A DNA stretch of 6,810 bases from positions 1 through 6,810 of the forward strand of contig CALPPA020000091.1 of the NCBI GenBank assembly GCA_943325355.2. Reading direction: 5' to 3'. This DNA comes from Klebsiella pneumoniae. GTDB lineage: Bacteria; Bacteroidota; Bacteroidia; Flavobacteriales; Flavobacteriaceae. This document shows positions 1 through 5,775 of this stretch, piece after piece; the first letter of the stretch is position 1; every line of letters starts with the position of its first letter. Position numbers and translations under genes: made by a program. Below the pieces are notes generated by a model. It was not told the origin of the DNA. It saw only the letters and a list, made by a program, of their open reading frames with translations, and searched no databases.

Positions 1-1
1 A

Positions 2-331
2 CAAATTGCCGCACAATGGCTTGAAGTCGTTGGAATGAGTCATTTGAAAAAAAAGTATTTTCGCAATTTGTCGTTGGGGCAACAAAGAGTCATTTTGATT
101 GTTCGTGCTGTTATCAAACACCCTCCATTACTAATTTTGGACGAACCCATAGAGGGACTTGATGACAAAAATTCCGCTTTGGTCATTGACCTCATCAATC
201 TCTTGATTCAGGATACAAATAGGACCCTAATTTATGTTTCGCATCGAATAGAACCCGCCTTGAAACCTACTTCTATTTTTGAATTAATCCCGTCTGAAAA
301 AGGTTCGATTGGTAAAGAAAAATATCTTTAA
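2..331 (+). CDS. ABC-type ATPase, C-terminal part (ModF/PhrA-like), cut by window edge
   Basis: This is the last 109 codons of an ATP-binding cassette protein; the frame is open to the left edge, so the ATG at 35 is internal. Seen in the sequence: the signature loop LSLGQQ (68-85, Leu in place of the first Gly of LSGGQ), Walker B LLILDEP (128-148), a D-loop EGLD just after it, and an H-loop YVSHR near 233-247. Walker A lies outside the window. The short tail after the H-loop (FELIPSEKG) and the general wording resemble the second ATPase half of ModF/PhrA-type soluble proteins rather than an importer subunit with its own permease; that placement is by family resemblance only. No permease gene is visible. 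The gene converges on pfkA, and the palindromic repeat begins 30 bp after its stop codon. The ABC ATPase call is firm; the subfamily and substrate are uncertain. Confidence 0.85.
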   Translation, partial: QIAAQWLEVVGMSHLKKKYFRNLSLGQQRVILIVRAVIKHPPLLILDEPIEGLDDKNSALVIDLINLLIQDTNRTLIYVSHRIEPALKPTSIFELIPSEKGSIGKEKYL

Positions 332-361
332 GTTATTCTTACAATGTATAAAAATTAAACT

Positions 362-533
362 GTTGGGTGTAATTAGTTTTTAGTTGTAATTTTCGTCAGT
401 TCGAGTGATTTTCGCCAGAAAATCGTATCGAGAACAACTAAAATTTCATTAAAAACGGTTCTCGATACATTTTTTGTTCCGTTTTAGTGCACAAAAAACA
501 CTCGAACTGACGTTTTTAATAACTACACCCAAC
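362..533. repeat. Nested palindromic element able to fold as a cloverleaf
   Basis: This 172-bp element fills the gap between two convergent genes. Outer arms 362-375 and 520-533 pair at 13 of 14 positions. Middle arms 394-407 and 499-512 (CGTCAGTTCGAGTG and its complement) pair at 14 of 14. The middle stem encloses three adjacent hairpins: 408-423 (6 bp, loop GCCA), 425-468 (11 bp, GTATCGAGAAC, 22-nt loop) and 470-498 (8 bp, T-rich against A-rich, 13-nt loop). Only two bases (424 and 469) are unpaired between these arms. It ends 9 bp from the pfkA stop. The CAGTTCGAGTG and GTATCGAGAAC words remind me of dispersed repeats in Flavobacterium genomes, but that is recollection. It may act as a bidirectional terminator or be a small mobile element; I see no target-site duplication and no ORF. 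Confidence 0.85.
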
Positions 534-542
534 GGGTAAAAA

Positions 543-1637
543 TTAATCTCCAAAACCTATTCCAACACCTTTGGCGGTTTTTACCAAATCACAATTTGGG
601 TCAACAAATTTAGGTTTATCAATAGCCTCTTTAAAAGGCACTGAGATTATGTCCGGATGACGATAAGCCGCCATTTGACCAAATTTGCCCTCCAATACCA
701 TTTCGAAGGCTTTCACCCCAAATTGCGTAGCCAAAATTCTATCATAGGCAATTGGACTGCCACCTCTTTGTAAATGTCCTAGAACCGTTTCACGCATATC
801 TGCCTCAAAACCTATGGCTTTTAAATCATTGACCAATTTATGGGCGACTCCTCCTAAACGTAAGTTTTCATACCCTATTTCATCGCTTTTTTCAGATAAT
901 AAAGTTCCCCCTTTGGGCATTGCTCCTTCAGCGATGACAACAATAGCATTCCCTTTTCCTTTATTGTACCGACTTTGTAGTTTTTTAGCAACAGCCTCAA
1001 TATCATAAGGAATCTCAGGTATTAGACACACTTCTGCCCCACCTGCAATAGCAGCATTCAAGGCAATCCAACCCGCATTTCGCCCCATAACCTCAAGAAC
1101 CAAAACACGATTGTGGCTCGCTGCTGTTGTCACTAATTTATCAACGGCTTCAGTTGCAGTATTGACCGCAGTTTGAAATCCGAAGGTGAAATCGGTTGCA
1201 GCTAAATCGTTGTCTATTGTTTTTGGAACTCCAATAATATTCAATCCTTTCTCAAAAAGTTGCTGAGAAATTCTTTGAGAACCATCTCCTCCAATGCTGA
1301 TTACAGCATCCACTCCCAGATACTGCAACTTGCGTATCATTTCATCAGAACGGTCGACAGCACCCCAGGTTCCATCTTGGTTTTTTATTGGCCAAGCAAA
1401 TGGTCCCCCTTTATTTGTCGTGCCAATGATAGTTCCTCCATCAACATGAATACCTGAAACTGCTTTTTCGTCTAATATCATTATTTCGGTTGGTTCACGC
1501 AGAATACCATCAAATGACTGAATACTCCCTATGACTTCCCAATCTTTTTCTTGTGTCGCTCTTTTTACGATTGCTCTAATTACGGCATTCAATCCCGGGC
1601 AATCACCACCTCCTGTGGCTACTAATACTCTTTTCAT
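543..1637 (-). CDS. pfkA: 6-phosphofructokinase
   Basis: A 364-residue cytoplasmic glycolytic enzyme that phosphorylates fructose 6-phosphate to fructose 1,6-bisphosphate. Motifs in order: the N-terminal phosphate-binding loop GGGDCPGLN (residues 9-17), GGDGS (116-120), the catalytic PKTIDND (138-144, with the proton-acceptor Asp in TIDND), MGRNAGW (184-190) and the substrate-binding LGHLQRGGSP (286-295). Gly in the fourth position of GGDGS is the ATP-type residue (PPi enzymes have Asp there), while the Lys of PKTIDND is found in PPi enzymes and in the 'group III' ATP enzymes. I therefore predict an ATP-dependent group III enzyme that probably lacks E. coli-type allosteric control. Length fits that group. 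The gene stands alone: 218 bp separate it from the rluD stop upstream, and no clear TAnnTTTG promoter is visible there. The start at 1637 directly precedes the conserved KRVLVATGGGD strand and has an A/T-rich leader. Confidence 0.96.
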   Translation of the reverse strand: MKRVLVATGGGDCPGLNAVIRAIVKRATQEKDWEVIGSIQSFDGILREPTEIMILDEKAVSGIHVDGGTIIGTTNKGGPFAWPIKNQDGTWGAVDRSDEMIRKLQYLGVDAVISIGGDGSQRISQQLFEKGLNIIGVPKTIDNDLAATDFTFGFQTAVNTATEAVDKLVTTAASHNRVLVLEVMGRNAGWIALNAAIAGGAEVCLIPEIPYDIEAVAKKLQSRYNKGKGNAIVVIAEGAMPKGGTLLSEKSDEIGYENLRLGGVAHKLVNDLKAIGFEADMRETVLGHLQRGGSPIAYDRILATQFGVKAFEMVLEGKFGQMAAYRHPDIISVPFKEAIDKPKFVDPNCDLVKTAKGVGIGFGD

Positions 1638-1855
1638 TCTATATTTTTAAATTAATTTTAATACTTAACGCTACATCCGACAGTAAAAGTATTAAGAAAT
1701 AAAGTGCATAAAAATGATTTATATCAGGTCACAAGCATTAAAGTTGTTAAATACTTTTTTTTTACGAATTTGGAATAGATATCAGAACAAATAAAATAGA
1801 GTAAACAGTGAAAAGCGGATGAAATTCTTGACCTATTTCTAAAAATTCCCAATCT

Positions 1856-2899
1856 TTATTCCTCCTCCTCGCTAGTATGCGTTTTCGAATAACCTCTCCA
1901 TTTCTCAATACAATCCTGAAAATCTTGTGGTAATTCCGTATCAAAACGCATCATTTCTCCCGTTGTAGGATGCACAAAACCAAGCGTTTTAGCGTGTAAA
2001 GCCTGACGTGGCAAAGCCTTGAAACAGTTTTCTATAAATTGTTTGTATTTGGTAAACGTGGTTCCTTTCAGAATCAAATGACCACCATAACGCTCGTCAT
2101 TAAAAATAGGATGGCCTATGTGTTTCATATGAACCCGAATCTGATGTGTTCTTCCCGTTTCCAGAATACAAGAAACCAAAGTCACATAACCAAAACGTTC
2201 TAAAACTTTGTAATGTGTCACGGCAGGTTTTCCTATTTCGGGATCGGCAAAAACCGCCATTTGCATTCGGTCTTTGACGTGCCGGGCAATGTTGCCTTCA
2301 ATTGTTCCTTCATCAGCAATTACATTTCCCCAAACTAGCGCAATGTATTCTCTTTCGGTAGTTTTGGCTTCAAATTGCTTGGCGAGATGCGTCATAGCCG
2401 CTTCGGTTTTGGCAATCACCAAAAGTCCTGATGTGTCTTTGTCAATTCTATGAACCAATCCTGGACGTTCGCTGCTGTTCATTGGCAAATTCTCAAAATG
2501 AAAAGCCAAGGCATTCACCAAAGTTCCTGTATAATTGCCGTGACCGGGATGAACCACAAAATCAGGCGGTTTATTCACTAGCAAAAGAGCATCATCTTCA
2601 TAAACAATGTCTAACGGAATATCTTCAGGGTCAATCCTGTTTTCAAAAGGTGGATGCGACAACATAATGCGAATTACATCCAAAGGTTTTACTTTGTAAT
2701 TTGATTTTACGGGAAGGTCATTCACATAAATATCGCCGGAAGTTGCGGCATTTTGAATTTTATTTCGAGTCGCATTCGGAATCATATTCATCAAGTATTT
2801 GTCGATTCTCAGGAGCAACTGCCCTTTAGGAACGTCAAATCTATAATGTTCGAATAATTCGTCTTCTAGGTCTTCTGTAGTGTCACTATTATTGTTCAT
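1856..2899 (-). CDS. rluD: RluA-family 23S rRNA pseudouridine synthase (RluD-like)
   Basis: A 347-residue enzyme that isomerises uridine to pseudouridine in RNA. An S4-like RNA-binding domain covers about residues 25-85 (LRIDKYL ... SGDIYVND ... DVIRI). The catalytic domain follows: VNKPPDFVVHPGHG (108-121), the signature HRIDKDTSGLLV (150-161) with D153 as the expected nucleophilic Asp, GRTHQIRVHMKHIGHPI (249-265) and HAKTLGFVHPTTG (302-314). The tail is acidic (EEEE). S4 plus this catalytic domain fits RluC/RluD; RluD (23S helix 69) is the usual ortholog in Bacteroidota, but the target cannot be read from the sequence. The start at 2899 lies inside the end of the PASTA gene, an 11-bp overlap, so the two are co-transcribed and probably translationally coupled. 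Confidence is high for the family and moderate for the RluD assignment. Confidence 0.93.
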   Translation of the reverse strand: MNNNSDTTEDLEDELFEHYRFDVPKGQLLLRIDKYLMNMIPNATRNKIQNAATSGDIYVNDLPVKSNYKVKPLDVIRIMLSHPPFENRIDPEDIPLDIVYEDDALLLVNKPPDFVVHPGHGNYTGTLVNALAFHFENLPMNSSERPGLVHRIDKDTSGLLVIAKTEAAMTHLAKQFEAKTTEREYIALVWGNVIADEGTIEGNIARHVKDRMQMAVFADPEIGKPAVTHYKVLERFGYVTLVSCILETGRTHQIRVHMKHIGHPIFNDERYGGHLILKGTTFTKYKQFIENCFKALPRQALHAKTLGFVHPTTGEMMRFDTELPQDFQDCIEKWRGYSKTHTSEEEE

Positions 2900-3503
2900 T
2901 TGGCAATTGCTCAGGTGTTGGCGTGGCTAAAGTATCCACTACTTCCATATAACTTTCTTTACCGTCTCCCAGCACCAAATCAATTTTAGACGCTTTCAAA
3001 ACGCGGTCACCCACTTTCAGGTTTCTGCCTTTGAAACGCATTTCCAACACCATATCTTTTCCAAGATTCGGAATATAAGTAATCGTTCCTTCTTCAAGTC
3101 CCAATGCTTTTAATGTTGGCACCGCTTCACGATAGGTTTTGTCAATCAAATCAGGAATTCGCACTGACGAAAATCCCGAAGCATTTATTTTGATGTATAC
3201 TTTTCTGCCCTCTTTTACTTTGGCTCCAGGCAGAGGATCTTGCTCTACAACAGAATATTTTGGAAAATCACTATTGTAATCCACGCTGTCCAAAAGCACA
3301 TAATCCAAATCCAACTCGTCTAGTTTGTCTTCTACTTGTTCCTCAGTCAATTTGGCTAAATTAGGCACCGTAATTTCGTGACCGTGATCCGTTGTGAATG
3401 TTAGCCAATGCATAAACAAATAACTCAAAACTGCAAGAATCACAAGAGCGACAAATACTTGTCCGAAAAACACGCGACTGCTAAGATAATTACGTAAGCT
3501 CAT
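2889..3503 (-). CDS. PASTA-domain membrane-anchored protein
   Basis: A 204-residue protein with a short cytoplasmic N-terminus, one hydrophobic segment (about residues 12-34, VFFGQVFVALVILAVLSYLF region) and an extracytoplasmic part made of two PASTA domains: about 43-108 (ITVPNL ... DPLPGAKVKEG ... VYIKI) and 113-179 (VRIPDL ... LKVGDRV ... IDLVLG). The last 25 residues are Pro/Thr/Glu-rich and look disordered. PASTA domains in Ser/Thr kinases and penicillin-binding proteins bind peptidoglycan or beta-lactams; here there is no kinase or transpeptidase domain, so I infer a stand-alone envelope sensor or scaffold. It is the first gene of an operon with the rluD-like gene and diverges from ddl, which fits a cell-wall connection. 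A TAnnTTTG motif lies 21 bp upstream of its start, implying a very short 5' leader. Confidence 0.92.
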   Translation of the reverse strand: MSLRNYLSSRVFFGQVFVALVILAVLSYLFMHWLTFTTDHGHEITVPNLAKLTEEQVEDKLDELDLDYVLLDSVDYNSDFPKYSVVEQDPLPGAKVKEGRKVYIKINASGFSSVRIPDLIDKTYREAVPTLKALGLEEGTITYIPNLGKDMVLEMRFKGRNLKVGDRVLKASKIDLVLGDGKESYMEVVDTLATPTPEQLPNEQ

Positions 3504-3523
3504 AAATATATTTTTAGAAGTGG

Positions 3524-3531
3524 CAAAGATA
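3524..3531 (-). promoter_or_regulatory. Bacteroidota-type -7 element for the PASTA-rluD operon
   Basis: On the minus strand the bases read TATCTTTG, a full match to the Bacteroidota -7 consensus TAnnTTTG, 21 bp upstream of the PASTA start codon. The -33 region is only a T-tract (complement of 3547-3554) without a clear TTTG, so the match rests mainly on the -7 box and its position. Confidence 0.6.
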
Positions 3532-3557
3532 AAGCTATTTCGTTCGAAAAAAAATTC

Positions 3558-3565
3558 TAATTTTG
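3558..3565 (+). promoter_or_regulatory. Bacteroidota-type -7 element for ddl
   Basis: TAATTTTG matches TAnnTTTG exactly. A weak -33 candidate (TTTC at 3538-3541) lies 16 bp upstream. Transcription from here would give ddl a leader of about 140 nt containing the hairpin repeat and the heptamers. The motif lies only 26 bp from the oppositely oriented -7 element of the PASTA operon, so the two core promoters interleave. Confidence 0.5.
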
Positions 3566-3579
3566 TTTAATCGTTTTCG

Positions 3580-3650
3580 GGAGCTTTTTCCTGCTGTACG
3601 CTGTATCCACGCAAAAAAGCGTGGGATGCCGCTTCCATCAGGGCTAGGGC
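3580..3650. repeat. REP-like hairpin element in the ddl leader
   Basis: The core is a 6-bp GC-rich hairpin, CCACGC (3607-3612) against GCGTGG (3619-3624), with a six-A loop. Short outer complements extend the symmetry: CCTG (3590-3593) with CAGG (3639-3642) and AGC (3582-3584) with GCT (3643-3645). The flanking words GGAGCTTTTTCCTGCTGTACGC and ATGCCGCTTCCATCAGGGCT have no coding sense. They resemble, from memory, a dispersed repeat seen between genes in many Flavobacterium genomes, in which the central hairpin varies and the flanks are kept. Its function is unknown; in RNA it could act as a leader structure or an attenuator-like element for ddl, though no U-tract follows directly. Confidence 0.7.
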
Positions 3651-3683
3651 ATCTTATTAACGATGACATTTTATTTATCCAAA

Positions 3684-3711
3684 ACCCAGAACCTAACACC
3701 CAAGACCTAAA
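3684..3711 (+). repeat. Four degenerate heptamers directly upstream of ddl
   Basis: Four 7-bp units read in a row: ACCCAGA, ACCTAAC, ACCCAAG, ACCTAAA, with consensus about ACCYARN. The array ends 2 bp before the ddl start codon, where a ribosome binding site would normally be. The C- and A-rich, G-poor composition should leave this stretch unstructured in mRNA. Confidence 0.6.
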
Positions 3712-3713
3712 AT

Positions 3714-4685
3714 ATGAAAAACATTGCCATCATTATGGGCGGATATTCAAGCGAATATAAAATCTCCTTAATCAGCGGAAACGTTGTCTATCGGTTTCTT
3801 GACAAAACAAAATACAACGGATTTCGCATCCACATTTTTAAAGAAAAATGGGTGTATGTTGACGATAATGAAGCTGAATTTCCAATAGACAAAAACGATT
3901 TTTCGACTACCGTAAACGGAACCAAAATAACTTTCGATTGTGTTTTCAATGCCATTCACGGAACTCCTGGCGAAGACGGATTGATGCAAGCCTATTTCGA
4001 ACTCATAGGAATGCCACAATCTTCCTGCGATTATTATCAATCGGCATTGACATTCAACAAACGGGATATGCTTTCAGTTTTAAAACCTTACGGAATCAAA
4101 ACCGCTACTTCCTATTATCTGAACAAAGGAGAACACATCGATACTGATGAAATTGTAAAAAAAGTAGGCTTACCTTGTTTTGTAAAACCCAATAAATCAG
4201 GTTCTAGTTTTGGAATTTCGAAAGTAAAAACCGAAGCCGAATTACCAATCGCTATTCAAGTGGCATACCAAGAAGACAACGAAATCATCATCGAAAGCTT
4301 TCTTGACGGCACCGAAGTTTCGGTTGGAGTTATCAATTACCAAGGAAAAGTTATTGTTTTGCCCATCACCGAAATTGTTTCGGAAAATGATTTCTTCGAT
4401 TATGAAGCCAAATACCAAGGAAAGTCCCAGGAAATTACGCCTGCCAGAATCTCAGATGAAATGACCAAAAAAGTGTGCGAAGTAGCCAAAAGAGCTTATG
4501 AAGTTTTAAAAATGAAAGGTTTTTCGAGAAGCGAATTTATCTTCGTGGACGGTGAACCGTATATGCTCGAAATGAACACTATTCCGGGTCTCACCACCGA
4601 AAGTTTAATTCCTCAACAAGCCAAAGTAGCAGGAATTTCTTTGGAGGATTTGTTTACAAATGCGATTGAATTGGCTTTGGCTTAA
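3714..4685 (+). CDS. ddl: D-alanine--D-alanine ligase
   Basis: A 323-residue cytoplasmic ATP-grasp enzyme that joins two D-alanines into the dipeptide used by MurF for peptidoglycan precursors. Seen in order: the N-terminal MGGYSSEYKISLISG (8-22) with Glu14, the family's first-D-Ala-binding Glu; HGTPGEDG (82-89); the ATP-binding FVKPNKSGSSFGISKV (156-171) with the flexible GSS loop; ESFLDGTEVSVGV (194-206); SRSEF (271-275); and EMNTIPGLT (286-294), where E286 and N288 are the expected metal ligands. Position 274 is Glu where E. coli DdlB has the metal ligand Asp257. Length is normal (about 300-360). The start at 3714 directly precedes the conserved KNIAIIMGG strand. It diverges from the PASTA operon, and 41 bp separate it from the following antitoxin gene, which has its own promoter motif. 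Confidence 0.96.
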   Translation: MKNIAIIMGGYSSEYKISLISGNVVYRFLDKTKYNGFRIHIFKEKWVYVDDNEAEFPIDKNDFSTTVNGTKITFDCVFNAIHGTPGEDGLMQAYFELIGMPQSSCDYYQSALTFNKRDMLSVLKPYGIKTATSYYLNKGEHIDTDEIVKKVGLPCFVKPNKSGSSFGISKVKTEAELPIAIQVAYQEDNEIIIESFLDGTEVSVGVINYQGKVIVLPITEIVSENDFFDYEAKYQGKSQEITPARISDEMTKKVCEVAKRAYEVLKMKGFSRSEFIFVDGEPYMLEMNTIPGLTTESLIPQQAKVAGISLEDLFTNAIELALA

Positions 4686-4709
4686 TAACTAATTATTTCG
4701 TTAACTTTG
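4676..4709 (+). promoter_or_regulatory. Promoter of the DUF433/DUF5615 pair
   Basis: TTTG (4676-4679), 22 bp of spacer, then TAACTTTG (4702-4709) fit the Bacteroidota -33/-7 pattern TTTG-N(about 19-23)-TAnnTTTG. The -33 part lies inside the last codons of ddl. Initiation would fall about 10 bp before the antitoxin ATG. It is the best-formed promoter in the window. Confidence 0.65.
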
Positions 4710-4726
4710 TAAAAAACTAAACCATT

Positions 4727-4951
4727 ATGATTGACTACAAACAATATATCGCAATAAATTCGGAAATACGATTTGGAAAACCAACAATAATCGGCACCAG
4801 AATTACTGTTTTTGATGTTTTAAATTGGTTGGCAAACGGAATGACCATAAATGAAATTATTGAAGATTTTCCGGAACTTAACGAAACCCAAATCAAGGCT
4901 TGCCTTTCTTATGCAGCAGACAGAGAACATAAAATTCAAATTGCATCGTGA
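4727..4951 (+). CDS. DUF433 family antitoxin
   Basis: A 74-residue protein with the hallmark of DUF433 (PF04255): GKPTIIGTRITV (17-28), followed by a predicted helix-turn-helix-like stretch, DVLNWLANGMTINEIIEDFP (30-49) and LNETQIKACLSYAADRE (51-67). DUF433 proteins are usually encoded directly before a PIN-like DUF5615 protein and are treated as antitoxins, which is exactly the arrangement here; neutralising activity is inferred from that pairing. The DNA-binding-like fold suggests that it could also repress its own promoter, but I see no convincing operator palindrome. The frame overlaps the next gene by 4 bp. Length is typical of the family (about 70-80). Confidence 0.88.
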   Translation: MIDYKQYIAINSEIRFGKPTIIGTRITVFDVLNWLANGMTINEIIEDFPELNETQIKACLSYAADREHKIQIAS

Positions 4952-5289
4952 AATTGCTGTTTGACCAAAATATTTCTTTTAGAATACTATCTAAAATAAA
5001 ACTCAACTTTCCTGATGCAAAACAAGTTAGACAACTCGGAATTGAAAATTATTCAGATATAGAAATATGGAAATATGCTAAAGAAAATGAATTTACCATT
5101 GTAACTTTTGATGGGGATTTTTATGATTTATCAAATTTCAAAGGTTTTCCTCCAAAAATAATTTGGTTGCGTTTAGGCAATACAAAAACTGATTTTATTG
5201 CCAATATTATAAATTCAAGAAATTTAATTATTAATGATTTTATTAATGCTTCCGAATATTCAGAAATGGCCTGTTTGGAAATTAAATAA
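4948..5289 (+). CDS. DUF5615 PIN-like toxin, GTG start
   Basis: A 113-residue PIN-like protein. Acidic residues expected for a PIN-type metal site are present: D6 in LLFDQN, D37/E39 in SDIEIWKYA (36-44), and D55 and D57 in VTFDGDF (52-58). This matches the usual DUF5615 pattern of an N-terminal Asp, an SDxEIxxYA helix and a central (T/S)xDxDF. The family is predicted to be RNase-like, but activity has rarely been shown. The start is GTG inside the GTGA overlap with the antitoxin stop, so translation is likely coupled. No alternative ATG precedes D6. The gene is visibly AT-richer than ddl: 20% G+C for 5041-5100 against 47% for 3961-4020 by hand count, which suggests acquisition. The coaD start lies only 12 bp after its stop. 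Confidence 0.87.
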   Translation: MKLLFDQNISFRILSKIKLNFPDAKQVRQLGIENYSDIEIWKYAKENEFTIVTFDGDFYDLSNFKGFPPKIIWLRLGNTKTDFIANIINSRNLIINDFINASEYSEMACLEIK

Positions 5290-5301
5290 ATTAAAATTAA
5301 A

Positions 5302-5760
5302 ATGAGAAAAGCTATTTTTCCAGGGTCATTTGATCCAATAACCTTAGGTCACGAAGATATTATCAGACGAGGAATTACCTTATTTGATGAGATTGTAATT
5401 GCTATTGGCGTCAACGCCGAGAAAAAATATATGTTTTCACTCGAGGAAAGACAAAGATTCTTACAGGAAACTTTTAAAGATGAGCCTAAAATTTCCATCA
5501 TTGTCTACGAAGGACTAACAATCGATTTGTGTAAAAAAATCAAAGCAAACTTTATTTTACGGGGACTACGAAATCCTGCCGATTTTGAGTTTGAAAAAGC
5601 CATAGCCCACACCAACAGAAGGATGTCAAAAATTGAAACAGTCTTTTTATTGACCGCAGCAAAAACATCTTTTATCAGTTCCAGCATTGTGAGAGACGTG
5701 CTTCGCAATGGTGGTGAATATGAATTGCTGGTTCCTGATTCCGTGCGTGTAAAAAAATAG
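5302..5760 (+). CDS. coaD: Pantetheine-phosphate adenylyltransferase
   Basis: A 152-residue enzyme that transfers AMP from ATP to 4'-phosphopantetheine, giving dephospho-CoA, the next-to-last step of coenzyme A synthesis. It shows the nucleotidyltransferase signature GSFDPITLGH (8-17; the TxGH variant, with H17 at the active site), K41/K42 in EKKYMFSLEER (the family's phosphopantetheine-binding Lys), LRGLRNPADFEFE (86-98) and ISSSIVRDVLRNGG (125-138), which corresponds to the ISSTxVR motif. Length is typical (about 155-165). The start is set by MRKAIFPGSF at the family N-terminus. It follows the toxin gene after 12 bp and has no recognisable promoter of its own nearby, so it probably shares transcripts with the toxin-antitoxin pair and perhaps ddl. 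Confidence 0.96.
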   Translation: MRKAIFPGSFDPITLGHEDIIRRGITLFDEIVIAIGVNAEKKYMFSLEERQRFLQETFKDEPKISIIVYEGLTIDLCKKIKANFILRGLRNPADFEFEKAIAHTNRRMSKIETVFLLTAAKTSFISSSIVRDVLRNGGEYELLVPDSVRVKK

Positions 5761-5775
5761 TATTTACTGTAAATT

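Noticed and set aside
35..331. Complete 98-residue protein starting at 35
   Set aside because: The frame is open upstream to the window edge and the ABC domain needs the missing N-terminal part; the ATG is internal.
394..512. Possible tRNA, because the fold is a cloverleaf and contains GTTCGAG
   Set aside because: At 119 nt it is too long, the arms and loops have the wrong sizes, there is no acceptor stem or anticodon arm of normal form, and GTTCGAG lies in a perfect stem instead of a T loop.
362..533. Insertion sequence with terminal inverted repeats
   Set aside because: There is no transposase ORF and no target-site duplication flanking either the outer or the middle arms; a non-autonomous element remains possible.
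814..1457. Plus-strand open frames opposite pfkA
   Set aside because: They are antisense shadows of a strongly conserved gene without their own motifs.
1638..1855. Promoter or RNA element between rluD and pfkA
   Set aside because: I looked for TAnnTTTG and for strong hairpins on the minus strand and found neither; only AT-rich sequence and an A-run are visible.
1762..1944. Short minus-strand open frame after pfkA's upstream region
   Set aside because: It overlaps the end of the rluD-like gene in another frame, has no recognisable domain, and ends in low-complexity sequence.
3563..3760. Plus-strand open frame across the ddl leader
   Set aside because: It runs through the hairpin repeat and into ddl in another frame; the translation shows no family resemblance.
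4686..4726. Operator palindrome for antitoxin autoregulation
   Set aside because: Only short AT-rich symmetries (such as TTAAC near 4700) are present, which are too weak to call.
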